64,000 nt of DNA from the NCBI GenBank assembly GCA_950295325.1, contig OX485803.1, positions 16,802,001-16,866,000 of the forward strand, in the 5' to 3' direction. Positions 35,587 to 46,210 of this stretch are shown piece by piece. The position numbers were made by a program, and so were the translations under genes. The notes under the pieces were generated by a model. The model saw nothing but the letters and a program-made list of their open reading frames with translations. It made no database searches and was not told the origin of the DNA. The stretch comes from Polytrichum commune (Eukaryota; Streptophyta; Polytrichopsida; Polytrichales; Polytrichaceae). Position 1 is the stretch's first letter; the number at the start of each line of letters is the position of its first letter.

Positions 35587-35913
35587 TCGTGTAACCAAAG
35601 TGATGTTATGTGAGTCCGACACCTAAACCGATGGTAAGTTGCATTATGATGGAATATCGACCCCACCATCAACCACAATCATAACAAATTGCAAACTACA
35701 AGTCATGTGAATGAAATAAGCCACACTTAAGGTTGGTGGTGGCACTATTACCTTTGTAATGTGAACATGAAGGACCCTCCAAAGCATTTTCTACCGGATG
35801 TAGGAAATATAGTATACAAGAATGCCTCTCATTCATCCAAATGAAAGCCCTTGAAATAGTATACAACACGAAAATTACGTTGTTCAACTAATTTGACATC
35901 AAAATCCATGTTA
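35587..35913. other. Intergenic spacer between two family-A copies
   Basis: No feature seen; the minus frame 35696-35887 is unassigned. Confidence 0.4.
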
Positions 35914-36333
35914 AAGTTCGCTTCACGCTACGCTCGAGGGACCAACGGAGTATGTGAATGCAAGGTGGATGTAACGTCTACATGGATCCTTACACAACAT
36001 CGAATGTATTATGTTTCATGGTCACTTGGACTATTTTCAAAAACCACCTCATGAGGGTAGGCCTAACACAAAACCACTGGGAGACCATGGCACTCTGAAC
36101 GCTCGCAACAATTGGTTTATTTTATTTTATGATGTGTGAGGACCCGCATAAATAAACATTCATTGAAAGAGCATTTGGTTGAGGGTCCGGTCACATATGA
36201 CTTCACACTACACTTGAGGGTCCGTGACCACACTACATGATTTTGGAGGTGTGTTGGGATGGCCTTCGGACACTCTCTTTTGGGCTCTCACAATTCCATG
36301 GTCACGGCTCTTGGCTCGTGTGTGAAGTGGCCC
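35914..36333 (+). mobile_element. Tourist-like MITE family A, copy 5, left-truncated
   Basis: Begins inside the family sequence at AAGTTCGCTTCACGCTACGC and runs to an intact right end GAAGTGGCCC followed by TTA. About 80 bases of the left end are missing. The open frame at 36237-36527 partly overlaps it and is not a gene. Confidence 0.82.
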
Positions 36334-36336
36334 TTA

Positions 36337-37010
36337 GATCCTGGTTATGGATTCCCAATATGCTCATGATTTCAACTAGATTGAACTTATTTGTTATCCA
36401 TCAAAGGCTTGCATTGAGGGGAGAAACATGGCCTAATTTTAACCATAGAGTTCGGTTCTTTGGTTTGTTGGTTGCTTGCTTGCGTCTCCGAGTGAGTAAG
36501 TTCCCAAGCTCAAAATGGAGTTTTTAAGATGTCCAAACAAGTGCAAAGATGAGGGTTTTGTTTCCCAATGCTTACAATTGGGGATGCAATAAAATCTATG
36601 TTCTTATAGGATTGTGGTTGATTTATGCAAAATTAATTATGGTAGAAAAGTTTGGGATCTCTGACCCCGATTTAGGTGTTCATTTGGCTTTCAATAGCAA
36701 TCACATTTAAGCATTTAGTCAACTCCGCCAACACCATGAATTTCAAAGTATCATTCTAACATAGCAACACACGTCCCATGACTTGTATTGTGGACATGTA
36801 GGGCTCTTGATTGCGTACTTTATGCCTTGGGGGTTTGAATATTATAATCTATTTTAGTCCATGTGGAAATCGGGTTGGGATTAAGGTGAGTGGGTGTCTC
36901 AAGCTTTTGTGCCTTGTAGGTCGCGAAACACGCAATTAGTGTGGGATTGTTGGCGATTCTATATCGTGTATGTGGCCATTTACCTCATACCTTTTAGATG
37001 TCTTATGATA
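36337..37010. other. Intergenic, nothing recognised
   Basis: No gene or delimited repeat; minor phrases of repeat H near 36905-36970. Confidence 0.45.
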
Positions 37011-37011
37011 T

Positions 37012-37965
37012 GAAACGAAATTGATTTTTAAAGTCTTAGAAGTCGAAAAGGTTAGTGATATTGAAAGCACATCAGGAGGGTGTCAAACTAGCTAATTTCT
37101 CTAGAGTGGCGGAGTTCGTTAGCTTCCGTGAGATAGAGGCTAATGTCAGTCTTGGTGGTCCAATTGAAAGAAAGACTTGAGGCTCCCTAGGACTACATTC
37201 TCAAAGAGTGTTGGAAACGTATCTCTAATGGACTTATATAGGGGACATTCCAACATGAAATGTGCCTCATTTTCAATTACATTATAGGAACAAAAGTGGC
37301 ATAGTCTAGTATCTCTATAGGTAGGGAAAGGTGACCATAGCCTAGTTTCACCGGCTAGTCCACGATTCAAGGTGGGGTAAGTTGCAATGATCTTGCATTG
37401 TGGTCGTGTCAATGGTTGCTTTCAATACAATTTACATTTGTATTTGAGAAAATCCTTCGGGTGGAAGTTTAATAGTTTCTTCCCTAACAGATGGAAAGAG
37501 TTCCACTCTTTATCAAGAATAGCCTCCTTGGTATCATCATATGCTTGATGTGGTTGGGTTGTCATGGGTGTCCTAGTGAGATAGACCCCATGATATCTTC
37601 CACATGGTTGTAAATTTGTGCTAGGTGTTAAATCCATTTTCGGCCAAGTGTTGGGAAAGTGAGGCTACTTTACTGACCAACCAAGAGTGGGATAGGTGGG
37701 CGAGCCATTGTTGAAAGCCTATAGTGAGCTTGAGAGTGTGGAATTCTATGGGAAGTTCTCCAAATTTGTCCCACAAAATAAGATAGGTAACCTAAGAACA
37801 CACTTTGACGTGAGACATCATATGCAACATCATGCCCTTCAATGAGAGTTTCCAAAGTCGCCTCCCCAAATTTCACTTCCATATGTGAAAGTTGGAAGCA
37901 CCAAAGCCTTGAATAGATATGATTTAAGTTCCCAACATGTGGCTTTGAACACCTACCATAGGGGA
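37012..37965 (-). pseudogene. LINE relic: end of reverse transcriptase and C-terminal zinc-binding domain
   Basis: On the minus strand, upstream part (about 37960-37880): LFKALVLPTFTYGSEIWGGD, a segment typical of the reverse-transcriptase C-terminal side in many LINEs, followed by stops and a frameshift. Downstream part (37412-37146): CHFCSYNVIENEAHF, MLECPLYKSIRDTFPTLF, a C-x2-C...H...C zinc-binding domain, in one open frame. The 3' sequence down to about 37012 is also shared with the copy at 58565-58838 (about 80% identical by eye). The 5' part is missing beyond 37965, where an opposite-strand endonuclease relic begins. Confidence 0.82.
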
Positions 37966-37974
37966 GAGTGGGGT

Positions 37975-38430
37975 GTGATAAAAACCTACCCTCTGTATGT
38001 TTTTTTATTGCACACAAGATCATGCCAATGCCTTGCCATACTCAAATCCGACATCCTAATCATCACCTCCCTAGAGAAAACCACACACTATACCACCGTA
38101 TACCACCAAAAACTCCAACCTTCAATTATTTGAACTTACCTTCTACCGAGACTGCAAACCCACCACTGCAACTCAATGGGATATATATATACAAATACAC
38201 ACACTCAAATACCAAACATAGGTGGATAGTCTAGAAGATGTTGGATGGTATGTCACTCACCATCCTCATAGTAAGCATCTGAGGAGGCGTCCACATGAAC
38301 AATATCATCAATTTATTTGAACAATACTACATCCCCTAATGCCTATCCATGCATGCATGTAACAAATTCACTTAAAAAACCATTGTATCCTACCATACTC
38401 ATGCTCAACAAACAAAACTATAAAACCACC
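37975..38430 (+). pseudogene. Second, broken copy of the restriction-like-endonuclease retroelement
   Basis: Plus-strand pieces align in order with the 25908-26545 frame: HTRSCQCLAILKSDIL (for CDTQRCQCNARLKPDIL), then after a frameshift QLFELTFYRDC...HTLKYQT (for QFIEFTYCNDR...ITKYQP), then GW, then in another frame ILIVSI and GGVHMNNIINLF (for LIVLASGVRATTHIPSM) and KTIVSYHTHAQQTK. Catalytic Asp, Glu and Lys equivalents are still visible. At least two frameshifts and three stops. The match is at peptide and partly nucleotide level (TGTCAATGCAATGC / CATGCCAATGCC). Confidence 0.65.
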
Positions 38431-38455
38431 AACAACTAGTAAGTTGCACATAACC

Positions 38456-38744
38456 AACCACCAAAACCCCGTTAATAAATCCTGAAATAGGATGCCTTCT
38501 TAATTAGCTCAAGTAAACAAATAGCCAACCTTGGGATTATGATAACTTTTTCTTCAACTAATCACACAAGTCAGTCTTCCTAATTGTGTTTCCTATTGAA
38601 CCCAAAATGATTTTGAAAATAAGAGGAAGTCTTGTCACATGATTCCAAATCTCTAGGACATATCTCACATTTATGACACCATTGTACAAGATGAGGAGAC
38701 CGAAAGTGTCATTTTTGAGGCCCACATGCATGCCTTAGCTCCTT
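38456..38744. other. Intergenic, nothing recognised
   Basis: Short A+T-rich spacer after the endonuclease relic. Confidence 0.4.
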
Positions 38745-38894
38745 AGTGATTAAGAGGTTTGATTTGGACCTCTCCACCGATGTTAAAAAAAACATCCATT
38801 TGAGCTACACACCGCAATTTTAGTCAATTGTGTGAAAATTAATCTTATTTACGATCATTTTATGATCAATTGCATTTTTCAAATTGGTTGAATG
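38745..38894 (-). repeat. Dispersed repeat J, left part of interrupted copy
   Basis: Colinear with the inverse complement of about 42640-42815 (shared GATTTGGACCTCTCCAC, TTTAGTCAATTGT, GAAAATTAATC, TTTTTCAAATTG). It resumes at 39765-39830 after the 870-bp MITE. A third, uninterrupted partial copy is near 59337-59400. Confidence 0.72.
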
Positions 38895-39764
38895 CACAGG
38901 GAGGTCACTGGCGAAAATCGTAGAAACAACATGCGATAAAAATTAGGGTCTAATATTTTCATTGTAGGTAAATTTTGCAAAATACGTACATATAATGTAG
39001 GGGGTTTAAAAATAATGAAACATGTTTACATGTAAAATAACATCACATATAATGGCCTCTTTTATCTAGTCACTACATGTAAAATAACGTGGAAACAATT
39101 ACTAGGGTAGGGTCTGTGCTAGTGGATGAAAAAAGGCAATTTTTTGTTGAAAATGTTTGGATAGATGACTTTGCATGCTAGCTTGCTTGAACGTTATTGA
39201 ACTAGCAATTCCAATATGGAGTTAATGGTCTCATCCCACGTGCTGGGAGGGAAAATTTTGGCAATTTTTTTGACTTTATTTCATAGTCTAGGACAATGCT
39301 TCAGTTGCATGCCTTTGCCTTAAGTTTATTATTTTGATTTAGTTCATGTGAGTTCAGCATTGTGGCTAAACTTCAAAATTCATGATTGTAAAAAGAGAAA
39401 TGTCCTTCATGAAAAAAAATGTCGCTTACAAAACCCAAAAAAAAAATGGGGTGTACAAAATTAAATGCGGTTTAAGAAAAGAATGGACAGCAATTGGGCT
39501 CCAAGAAAAAAAACTGGGGTAAAGTCAAAAAAATTGGTTACATGGAATATAAGGAAAAAAATGAAGTATTAATAAGTTAGGGTATTTTTAAATGATTCCA
39601 CCCAAAAAAAAATGAATGATATGGTGTATGAAAATACAAGCATTTACCTTTATTTTGAAAAATACCATACCATATAATCTTTTCTGCAAGGTAAATAGCC
39701 CCCTGATAAATAAGTCTTGAGCACACGTGTATGCATTAATTAAAGAGGGAGTAACCTCCCCATG
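38895..39764. mobile_element. hAT-like element, 870 bp, 8-bp TSD (one mismatch)
   Basis: Left end CACAGGGAGGTCACTGGCG, right end GAGTAACCTCCCCATG (inverted). Flanked by GTTGAATG at 38887-38894 and GTTAAATG at 39765-39772. It contains the whole theme of the 248-bp element at 3428 (ACATGTTTACATGTAAAATA; CTTTTCTGCAAGGTAAATA) plus about 600 extra bases. No transposase recognised. Repeat J provides its empty site. Confidence 0.83.
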
Positions 39765-39830
39765 GTTAAATGCCTTAATGTTGTTGAAGATTTGGGTTCA
39801 AGACTCAAGTACACAATATGGGTGGTCATT

Positions 39831-40600
39831 GGATGCAAATATATGCTTGATATATTGATCATGTAAGTCACATATGAGTTTATTGTTGTTTGTTCCTTTA
39901 AATAAGATAATGTGCTTAGAGTTCAAACTCGTAAATACAGTTTAAAATTTGATGAGGTTTGTAGATATTATATGTATAGGTTACATATTTGGGCCCCTTT
40001 ATCCTTTAAGGGTCGAGAGCCTTAGGCATTGATGTCGAGGTCACCTTCAAACCCTTAGCAACTTAGACGGTGTAACCCGCTGCTGACCGGTTTACATGGA
40101 CACTACACTTATCTAAATTATCTTTTGAAGGTGTTTCCTCTTGGATAAATCTCTAAGGAGAAAGTAGCCTAAGCTTTCAAGCTTATGTTCCCCAAAATCC
40201 TAATGTCGAGGTTAAGTGTTATGAATGAAGAGAGTGTTCTTTTGTAATCAATAACAACATTTTTCCATTCATTTATAAATCCTCAACCAAAGTTCACAAT
40301 CACATTACTTTGAGAGTTTTCATTTAACAATTCATTGCAATGCCTTCAAAGTGGAAGTTGACTACTTGATGGTCTTTAATTTCTTCTTTTCTCGAATGAT
40401 GGCTTTGAAATCCTCTTAATGTCTTCATTCTTCTAAAGTTCTTTTTTGTCTGGTTTTCCTTTGTATTCTCTACTCATGAGAGTTTAGTTCTTCATTCTTG
40501 AATATCTCTAAATTCCTAGGAAGGATCTTCTCTAATCTTCCTATTCTCTTGAGTGCTTCGGTCTTGGATTCCTTACGCAATCTTCTTTGTCTTCACGATG
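39831..40600. other. Intergenic, possibly LTR body
   Basis: No gene. May be the 3' part of the GAAGAC-rich transcript-like region described next. Confidence 0.35.
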
Positions 40601-41600
40601 AGCTTCGGATTTTGTCAATCTCTTAGCATCTTCACTTTTGATATCTTGACATCTCCTTAGACCCAAAAGGTATCTTAGATCTTGGTTAGAAAGTTCGTTT
40701 AAACCTTTAGTCCTCAAAAGGGCTTCAAACTTGCGGTCTTGGTCTCGGGCTTGCGGTCCTTTGGTCCCGAGGACCCTCAGTCTCCAAATCTTTGAAGAAA
40801 GCTTTTAATGTCTTCAAGTCTTTTCTTGTAGTCCTTGATTTCGTAATCTCTTGAAAAGACCTTCAAATCCTAAAGTCTTCTTGGTCCTCCAGTCTCATGG
40901 GCCCTCAGTCTTGTGGCCCCTTTAGCTTTCCATATTCTCCCGGTCTTCAAAAGTCTTCAATCAAGTTTTCCAATACTTCACAGGTCTTTAGTCTTCGCTC
41001 CTATGGTCTCGTGGTCTCTCAGTACCTCGGGCCCTCAATCTTCAAGGTACACCCAAAAGGGATCTTCAAATCTCCAAGTCTTCGGATTCGTTATGAATCA
41101 ATCTTCAAGTCTCGTAACTCGTCGTCCGGTTCCGCGGTCCTCCAGTCGCGGTCTCCAGTCCGCGGGCCTTCAGTATCGCGGGCTCTCAGTCTAAATTCAG
41201 TCTTCAAACTCGAAGGCGTTCGTCTTCGAGTATCTTCAAATGTCGCTAAATCTTCGGTCTTCGTCTTCACGCCTCGCGGCCTCGTGGTCCCTCAGCCTTG
41301 GGCCTTCAGTCGTCTTCAAGTTCGAGGATAATATTTCAATCCTTTAAGTCTTCAAGCTCGAGGATATATTTCAATCCTTTAAGTCTTCAAGCTCGAAAAG
41401 ATCTTCGATTCCTCGAGTAAAATCGCGAAGCTCCGATTGTCTTCAAATTGCTCCCGATAATGCTCCAAATAGGTCTTCGTTAAAACGCTCCCGATAATGC
41501 TCCTCTTGACGCTCACGTTGGATTGTTGAAATGAATAATGAGGTGGTATAGGGGTCTGTAGTGCCCCTTTATATAGGTTTTGAAATCTTATAATTGGTTG
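40600..41600 (-). repeat. GAAGAC-rich low-complexity region behind a TATA box, possible retrotransposon LTR
   Basis: Read on the minus strand, a clear TATA box CCTATATAAAGGGGC (about 41562-41576) is followed by about 900 bases dominated by degenerate TTGAAGAC / GAGGACC repeats, including a 35-base tandem duplication near 41323-41397 (ATTTCAATCCTTTAAGTC on plus). A promoter feeding a repetitive leader suggests the R-U5 part of an LTR, but TG...CA ends, a primer-binding site and coding domains were not found. The plus-strand frames here (for example 40897-41331) mirror the repeat and are not proteins. Confidence 0.4.
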
Positions 41601-42241
41601 AATTAGCGGTTAGGTGTGGCCCCTAATGCCAAATGTCTAATTAGGCTAATTTTAGTCTGAATTAAGGCTGTAGTCTAAATTTAGGTCTGCTGGATCTATT
41701 TACAGTAACCGCACGTGTTAAATATAGATGTTCTTGTGAGGTGGATTGTTTAAAGTTCTTCTTACTTCCTAGATGTGCCTAGGTGTGTTCGGTTACCATC
41801 CATGAGTCATTCATTCACAATTTCATCCTTCATTGCTAGATGGTTAAGGCGGTTAATGTCATCCAAGGGATTTTCATCCCTTGGCTTGGTCCTTCATCCA
41901 CATCCTCTAATGAGATCATTGATAGTAACTACGTGTTCACTAAAACAACTAGGTTGCTAACTCTAGTTACTAATGTACTTCACTTATCATCCAAAATGGC
42001 AACTAGGTACTCACTAATTCCTCCTACCTACTAATCCGGCCGTTCCCTAAGTACTAGGACGCGTTCCCGCCGGCATCCCATCCGTTCCCGCCGGTCTTCA
42101 GTTTGTTCCTGGGACGTTCCCGGTGACGCTCTCCGTTCCCAGCCTCTTGGCCGTTCCCGGTGTGCTCCCGGTGACACTCTCCGTTCCTAACACCACCGCC
42201 GGTGCGGTGCGGTGCGGTGCACTCGTCAATGGCTACACAAT
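41600..42241. other. Intergenic with a G+C-rich GTTCCCGG-repeat block
   Basis: 42050-42190 is a run of GTTCCCGGYGGC-like units and 42201-42220 is (GGTGC)4. On the minus strand this would lie upstream of the TATA box above. Confidence 0.6.
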
Positions 42242-42249
42242 TGAGAACC

Positions 42250-42594
42250 CTCGGGGGGGGGGGGGGCAGTGTGTTAAAAAGTTAAGCATATAGGTGCGAA
42301 CAACCACTATTTTATAGGGGGGTATTACTTTCAATTCTCTTCTTTTTTTCACATGCTATCATTATGTAAATTTCTACTTTGGGTTAATAAAAAAATGGCT
42401 TGCATTACTTATAACTCCAAATTACCTATTATTCCATACCCTATAGTACTTTAAAGATGTCCAGTGCCATTTTTGATACCCTATATTACTCTTAAGTCCA
42501 TTTATAATTTTTAGCCCCCATGTTTTTAAAATACCCTATCATTTGTTCGCACGTATATTGCTACTCCAACCAATGACTACCCCCCCCCCCCGAG
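42250..42594. mobile_element. hAT-like MITE, copy B, poly-G end, 8-bp TSD
   Basis: Starts CTC plus a G run, ends with a C run plus GAG. The octamer TGAGAACC flanks it exactly at 42242-42249 and 42595-42602. 345 bases, about 95% identical by eye to 8758-9096, same orientation. Confidence 0.92.
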
Positions 42595-42602
42595 TGAGAA
42601 CC

Positions 42603-42830
42603 TCAAAGACACTTATTGTGTACTCAAGTCTCTAACCCAAATCTTCAACAACATTAACGTATTTAATCAATTTGAAAAGTGTAATTGATTATGGAAGTAT
42701 TGTAGATAGGATTAATTTTCATACAATTGACTAAAATGGAAGTATTAGCTCAAATAGATTTATTCTATTCTATTTTTACTCCGTGGAGAGGTCCAAATCG
42801 AATCTCTTAGACACTTAGGGCCTATGTCAC
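42603..42830 (+). repeat. Dispersed repeat J, uninterrupted copy
   Basis: Inverse complement of 38745-38894 joined to 39765-39830. Reads without interruption across the point where the 870-bp element sits in the other copy (ATTAACGTATTTAATCAATT), giving the empty site. A hAT-like MITE abuts its left edge. Confidence 0.72.
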
Positions 42831-42924
42831 CACCCAACAAGGATTTGTAGGTTGAACACTCCCATCACCAAGGAGTTATGAAGTGACAAAACATGCATAT
42901 GGTAGACATGCTTAATTCCAATAC

Positions 42925-43110
42925 AACACTAATGTGGACACCTACATTTGAGTAGTATGTGGTTAGGTGTGGATCTAAGAACGGACACCAAAAAGAGATT
43001 GGAGTACGTGCACAAAATATGCTCTCCATGCAAGCTCAATAGTCAACATGATCGGAGGAATCTATTTGCCCAAACCAATTGCCCCCCAAAAATGGGGAAT
43101 CTCATAGTTA
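42925..43110 (-). repeat. Dispersed repeat H, inverse copy
   Basis: Inverse complement of the second half of repeat H (GTGGTTAGGTGTGGATCTAAG, ATTGGAGTACGTGCACAAAAT). Partial. Confidence 0.5.
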
Positions 43111-43279
43111 AAGAAGAATTATGCTCATGTGAAACCTAGTTCCTCAGGGTCTAAACACAACCAAGAAGTTGTGTAATGTTATGAGAGAACGAACGACATC
43201 TAAATAATACAAGCCTCTCAAACTATGTGTCTACTTGTCAATGACAATGAAACCAACAACATAGCTCCAAAGCAATGTC

Positions 43280-43798
43280 CGGGGAGAACCGGCGGTTAGT
43301 TACAGATGAACTGGTTGAGTTTGAGAGATAACCAGTTGAAGTTGGAGACTTAAGGAGAACTACCGATCATTTTAGAGGAATCTATAGAAGAATATACCTC
43401 AAATGAACAAGTCCTGCTTGATTCGATATGCTTACTAGCATATCGAATCAAGGGCTTATAGTTTAATTGGTTCAAATGCTTTTCTGAACCTTTGGCTAAA
43501 AGACACAATGCTCGGCCCCGGCCCCATATTCCAGCTTATTTCCGCGATATATCTGCGTTTTACTTATCGAATTGAACCATAGGAAAAAAATCTACAGGGC
43601 TATCACCTTCTTTGGCAAGATTTTTCAACACAAAAATGGTTGAAAACCAATTGAGGCTAAAAACACCCACGCCATGGCACGAGGCACACCATTGCAAGCA
43701 TAAGGAAAGATCAGGATAACAAACATCAACATGTAACCGGTTGGACTTGCAAACACCACTAAGGTCTCAACTGATTGTGAGTGCCCAAAAATCTCCCC
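43280..43798 (+). repeat. 220-bp GGGGAGAACC repeat, copy 5, split by a 290-base insertion
   Basis: Outer parts match the other copies (GGGGAGAACCGGCGGTTAG at the start, ATGTAACCGGTTGGACTTG and CAAAAATCTCCCC at the end). Between about 43409 and 43700 is sequence absent from every other copy. See the insert entry. Confidence 0.78.
43409..43700 (+). other. Unidentified insert with a perfect 15-bp hairpin and an organelle-tRNA-like segment
   Basis: Begins with a perfect inverted repeat (43417-43431 and 43438-43452, CTTGATTCGATATGC, 6-base loop). GGGCTTATAGTTTAATTGG follows from 43452; this matches my memory of the 5' end of plant organelle tRNA-Ile(CAU) and includes a box A-like TAGTTTAATTGG, but the match stops after about 25 bases and no anticodon or T arm follows. 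It could be an organelle DNA fragment, a SINE head, or coincidence. Confidence 0.4.
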
Positions 43799-43854
43799 AA
43801 TCACTAGTGTGGAGGTGATTGTAAGTCTAAGATTTGATGGACCTTTGAAACAGT

Positions 43855-43998
43855 GCCCGGGAAGGTTTTTGGAGCATATTAGTCGGTCAAGATCCCAGTG
43901 GTTCTAAATCCAACCCCATCTTCCCGTTTTGCTTTATGCATTTGAGGAGGTATATTCTCCTATAGATTCCTCTCAAATGATCGGTAATTCTCAATGTT
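43855..43998 (-). repeat. 220-bp repeat, copy 6, partial
   Basis: CAGTGCCCGGGAAGGTTTTTG, TAGTCGGTCAAGATCCCAG and TTCCTCTCAAATGATCGG in the inverse orientation. The distal third is missing. Another short start (GCCCGGGAAGTTGTTGGGCA) follows at 44076-44117. Confidence 0.7.
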
Positions 43999-44117
43999 TT
44001 GTTGTTTTGTTGGATTAGAGAGAGGCAGACAAACGTTACATAAAGATTGCCATGCTTGTGATTGACACTCAATGCCCGGGAAGTTGTTGGGCATATATAG
44101 TCGGTCAAGATCCGAGC

Positions 44118-44769
44118 AGAGTTCGGGAAGTTTTTGAAGCCTTAGTGGCCAATTGCCGGTAGTTGCTACAAAGGGTCGGATTTTTTCCAATTTACATCGG
44201 CAACAGCCGGTCTTTTGTAAAATCAATCAGCCAATTGCTTATATTTTCATATTTTCATTGGCCAATATCCGATTAAATGGAATTCATATCGGCACTAATT
44301 GTTTAGAAAATGTATGAAAAGTTATTAGAAATCATTTCTTGGTACAAAATCTTGAATAAGTGAAAAGAAAGGCATGTTCTAAACTTTAAATTTGAAGAGT
44401 TAATATCCTTGGCAGGAATTGAACTTAGCAATGCCTTCACCGCTTGAAGGCCAAGGGTCCCCCAATTCTTCATAGAAGCAATTGGATTTGGTCATGGAAA
44501 GGTTGCATAATTCAAAAAGTTTAAGGTTTAGGGTACTTCCTCAAGTGCATCATCAAATGCCCCATACAAATAACGCTCTGGATGCTTCCGGCTGAAATCC
44601 AGCAACTCACAAGAAGAATCGGTTACATTTCCGGGACATTTTCTGGTCCATCGGCTAATTACCGGAGGATTTAAATTACAGTCGGATTGCCATCCAATGG
44701 TTGGAAATTTGGGCCGGCCATGAGGGGAAATCCATCGGCTGATAATGAACTAGCCGTCGGTTTTCCCCG
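44118..44769. other. Intergenic, no gene
   Basis: Rich in CCGGT/ATCGGC phrases (44130-44240, 44620-44765) that echo the 220-bp repeats but cannot be aligned as a full copy. Confidence 0.4.
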
Positions 44770-44945
44770 AACATAGGATCCGAGTGATTCTAACTCTAGC
44801 CGGTGACATGTTGACATCTTTTCCTTTACTAAATTGGGGTGTAACTATTCTTCTATAAATTCCTCTAAAACCATCGGTAATTCTCTTGCAGTCTTGAACT
44901 ACTTCAACCGGTTCATCTGTAACTAAGTTAACTGCCGCTTCTCCC
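44770..44945 (-). repeat. 220-bp repeat, copy 7
   Basis: GATCCGAGTGATTCTAACTC, TTCCTCTAAAACCATCGG, CCGGTTCATCTGTAACTAAG, ending CTTCTCCCCG. Inverse orientation, somewhat shortened. Confidence 0.72.
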
Positions 44946-45236
44946 CGATCATTCATAGCTCCACACTTGTGGGTGAGATCCAACGTACTGCCAACATGGG
45001 AATGCTTATGTTTGTAAATTATGAGACTCATTGATTCTCAGTTGCCTTAATTTTCTCTCAATCATGATCTCCACAAATTTACACTCGCAAATCTAAGTAG
45101 TCTGCACAGAACGTCCTACTATACTATCCATGTCGTCTAGTCTAGTCTAGTCTAGTCTTTCATAGATCTAAACTGTAGATTCGAGTCTGTATAGAATCTA
45201 ACGCACATAGATTTTAAATGGCTAACCCACAGTGAC

Positions 45237-45462
45237 CAGGGAGATTCTGGGCATGTGTAATCGGTCAGAATCCGAGTGAGTGTTTCCAAGTCCAACCTGC
45301 AGTCACATGCTGCGGTCTTTTGGTGTTTCTTCATTAATTTGTGGTATATTCCATTAGATTCCCCTAAATTGATCAGTGATTTTGTTGAAGTCTCAATCGA
45401 TCTTCAACTTGTGGTTTGTCAAAGTTAATCAGTTCATCGATACCCAGCAGTTGGTCCTCTTC
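45237..45462 (-). repeat. 220-bp repeat, copy 8, diverged
   Basis: Starts CAGGGAGATTCTGGGCATG and carries TCGGTCAGAATCCGAGTG, ATTCCCCTAAATTGATC and AATCAGTTCATCGATACC. More diverged than the others; the end is uncertain. Confidence 0.6.
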
Positions 45463-45499
45463 GTTCCTTGCGAACCTGCTTCTCCAAAGATATATGTAA

Positions 45500-45750
45500 C
45501 ATGCAATGAGAACGAGATGGTTAGCAACTTCGAATTGAGGTCATAGTCATTATCTCCATGATTTTCAGAGCTCGTATGATTGTCTTATTCATTATCAAGT
45601 GACGATTCCCATGCTCATTGAATGGTCATATAGGTCTCCCCTTTTCAATTATGTCGACAATCAAGTTTCAAATGGTTATCATATTTTGAGCGTCTAGTCC
45701 AATCTCTTTAGAATGCATGTCTTCTTGGTACCTGTTCTTGGCACCACACC
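45500..45750 (+). repeat. Dispersed repeat H
   Basis: GAGATGGTTAGCAACTTCGA, CAGAGCTCGTATGATTGTCT, TGAATGGTCATATAGGTCTC and TATTTTGAGCGTCTAGTCC, in family order. Confidence 0.65.
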
Positions 45751-45889
45751 TTACTTTATCCACTAAGAAAGTAAATTTCCAATTAAGATAAGGAACAAAA
45801 ATGAGCACATTTACTTTAACTAACTCCAACTTTCAAGCCTATGCGTGCACAACGCTTGGGAATGTTCATGATCTGAAAAGTACCTTGGA

Positions 45890-46135
45890 CCTTAAGTAAA
45901 TATTGATAGCTCTAGACCTGCACTCACTTCTCAAAGGATATGAAACTTGCAATTAGTGCAAGATGATTAGCAAATCCAAATTATGCCCGCAATCGTTTTT
46001 CCTCATAGTTCTCAAACCTCATATGAGTATCTTATTCATTATCTAAATGGAGGTTCTCTTTCTTATTCAATGGTCATATTTTATGTCCCTTAATTATGTG
46101 GATAATTAGACCTAGAATGGGTAACGAACTTCATT
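45890..46135 (+). repeat. Dispersed repeat H
   Basis: Second copy in tandem with the one at 45500: GTGCAAGATGATTAGCAAAT, CATATGAGTATCTTATTCAT, CAATGGTCATATTTTATGTC. The 3' third is lost. Confidence 0.65.
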
Positions 46136-46210
46136 GGAACTCTAAATGTCGTGCGTGACTATAAATGAATCTCCCTATGTATGAAGAAATTAATAGAGAG
46201 AAACAATGGT

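Noticed and set aside
40897-41331. 144-codon plus-strand open frame
   Set aside because: Ser/Pro/Arg-rich translation of the degenerate CTTCAAGTC repeat; no domain and the wrong strand for the TATA box.
43452-43480. Functional tRNA gene
   Set aside because: Only the first ~25 bases resemble a tRNA; no anticodon loop, T arm or closing acceptor stem follows.
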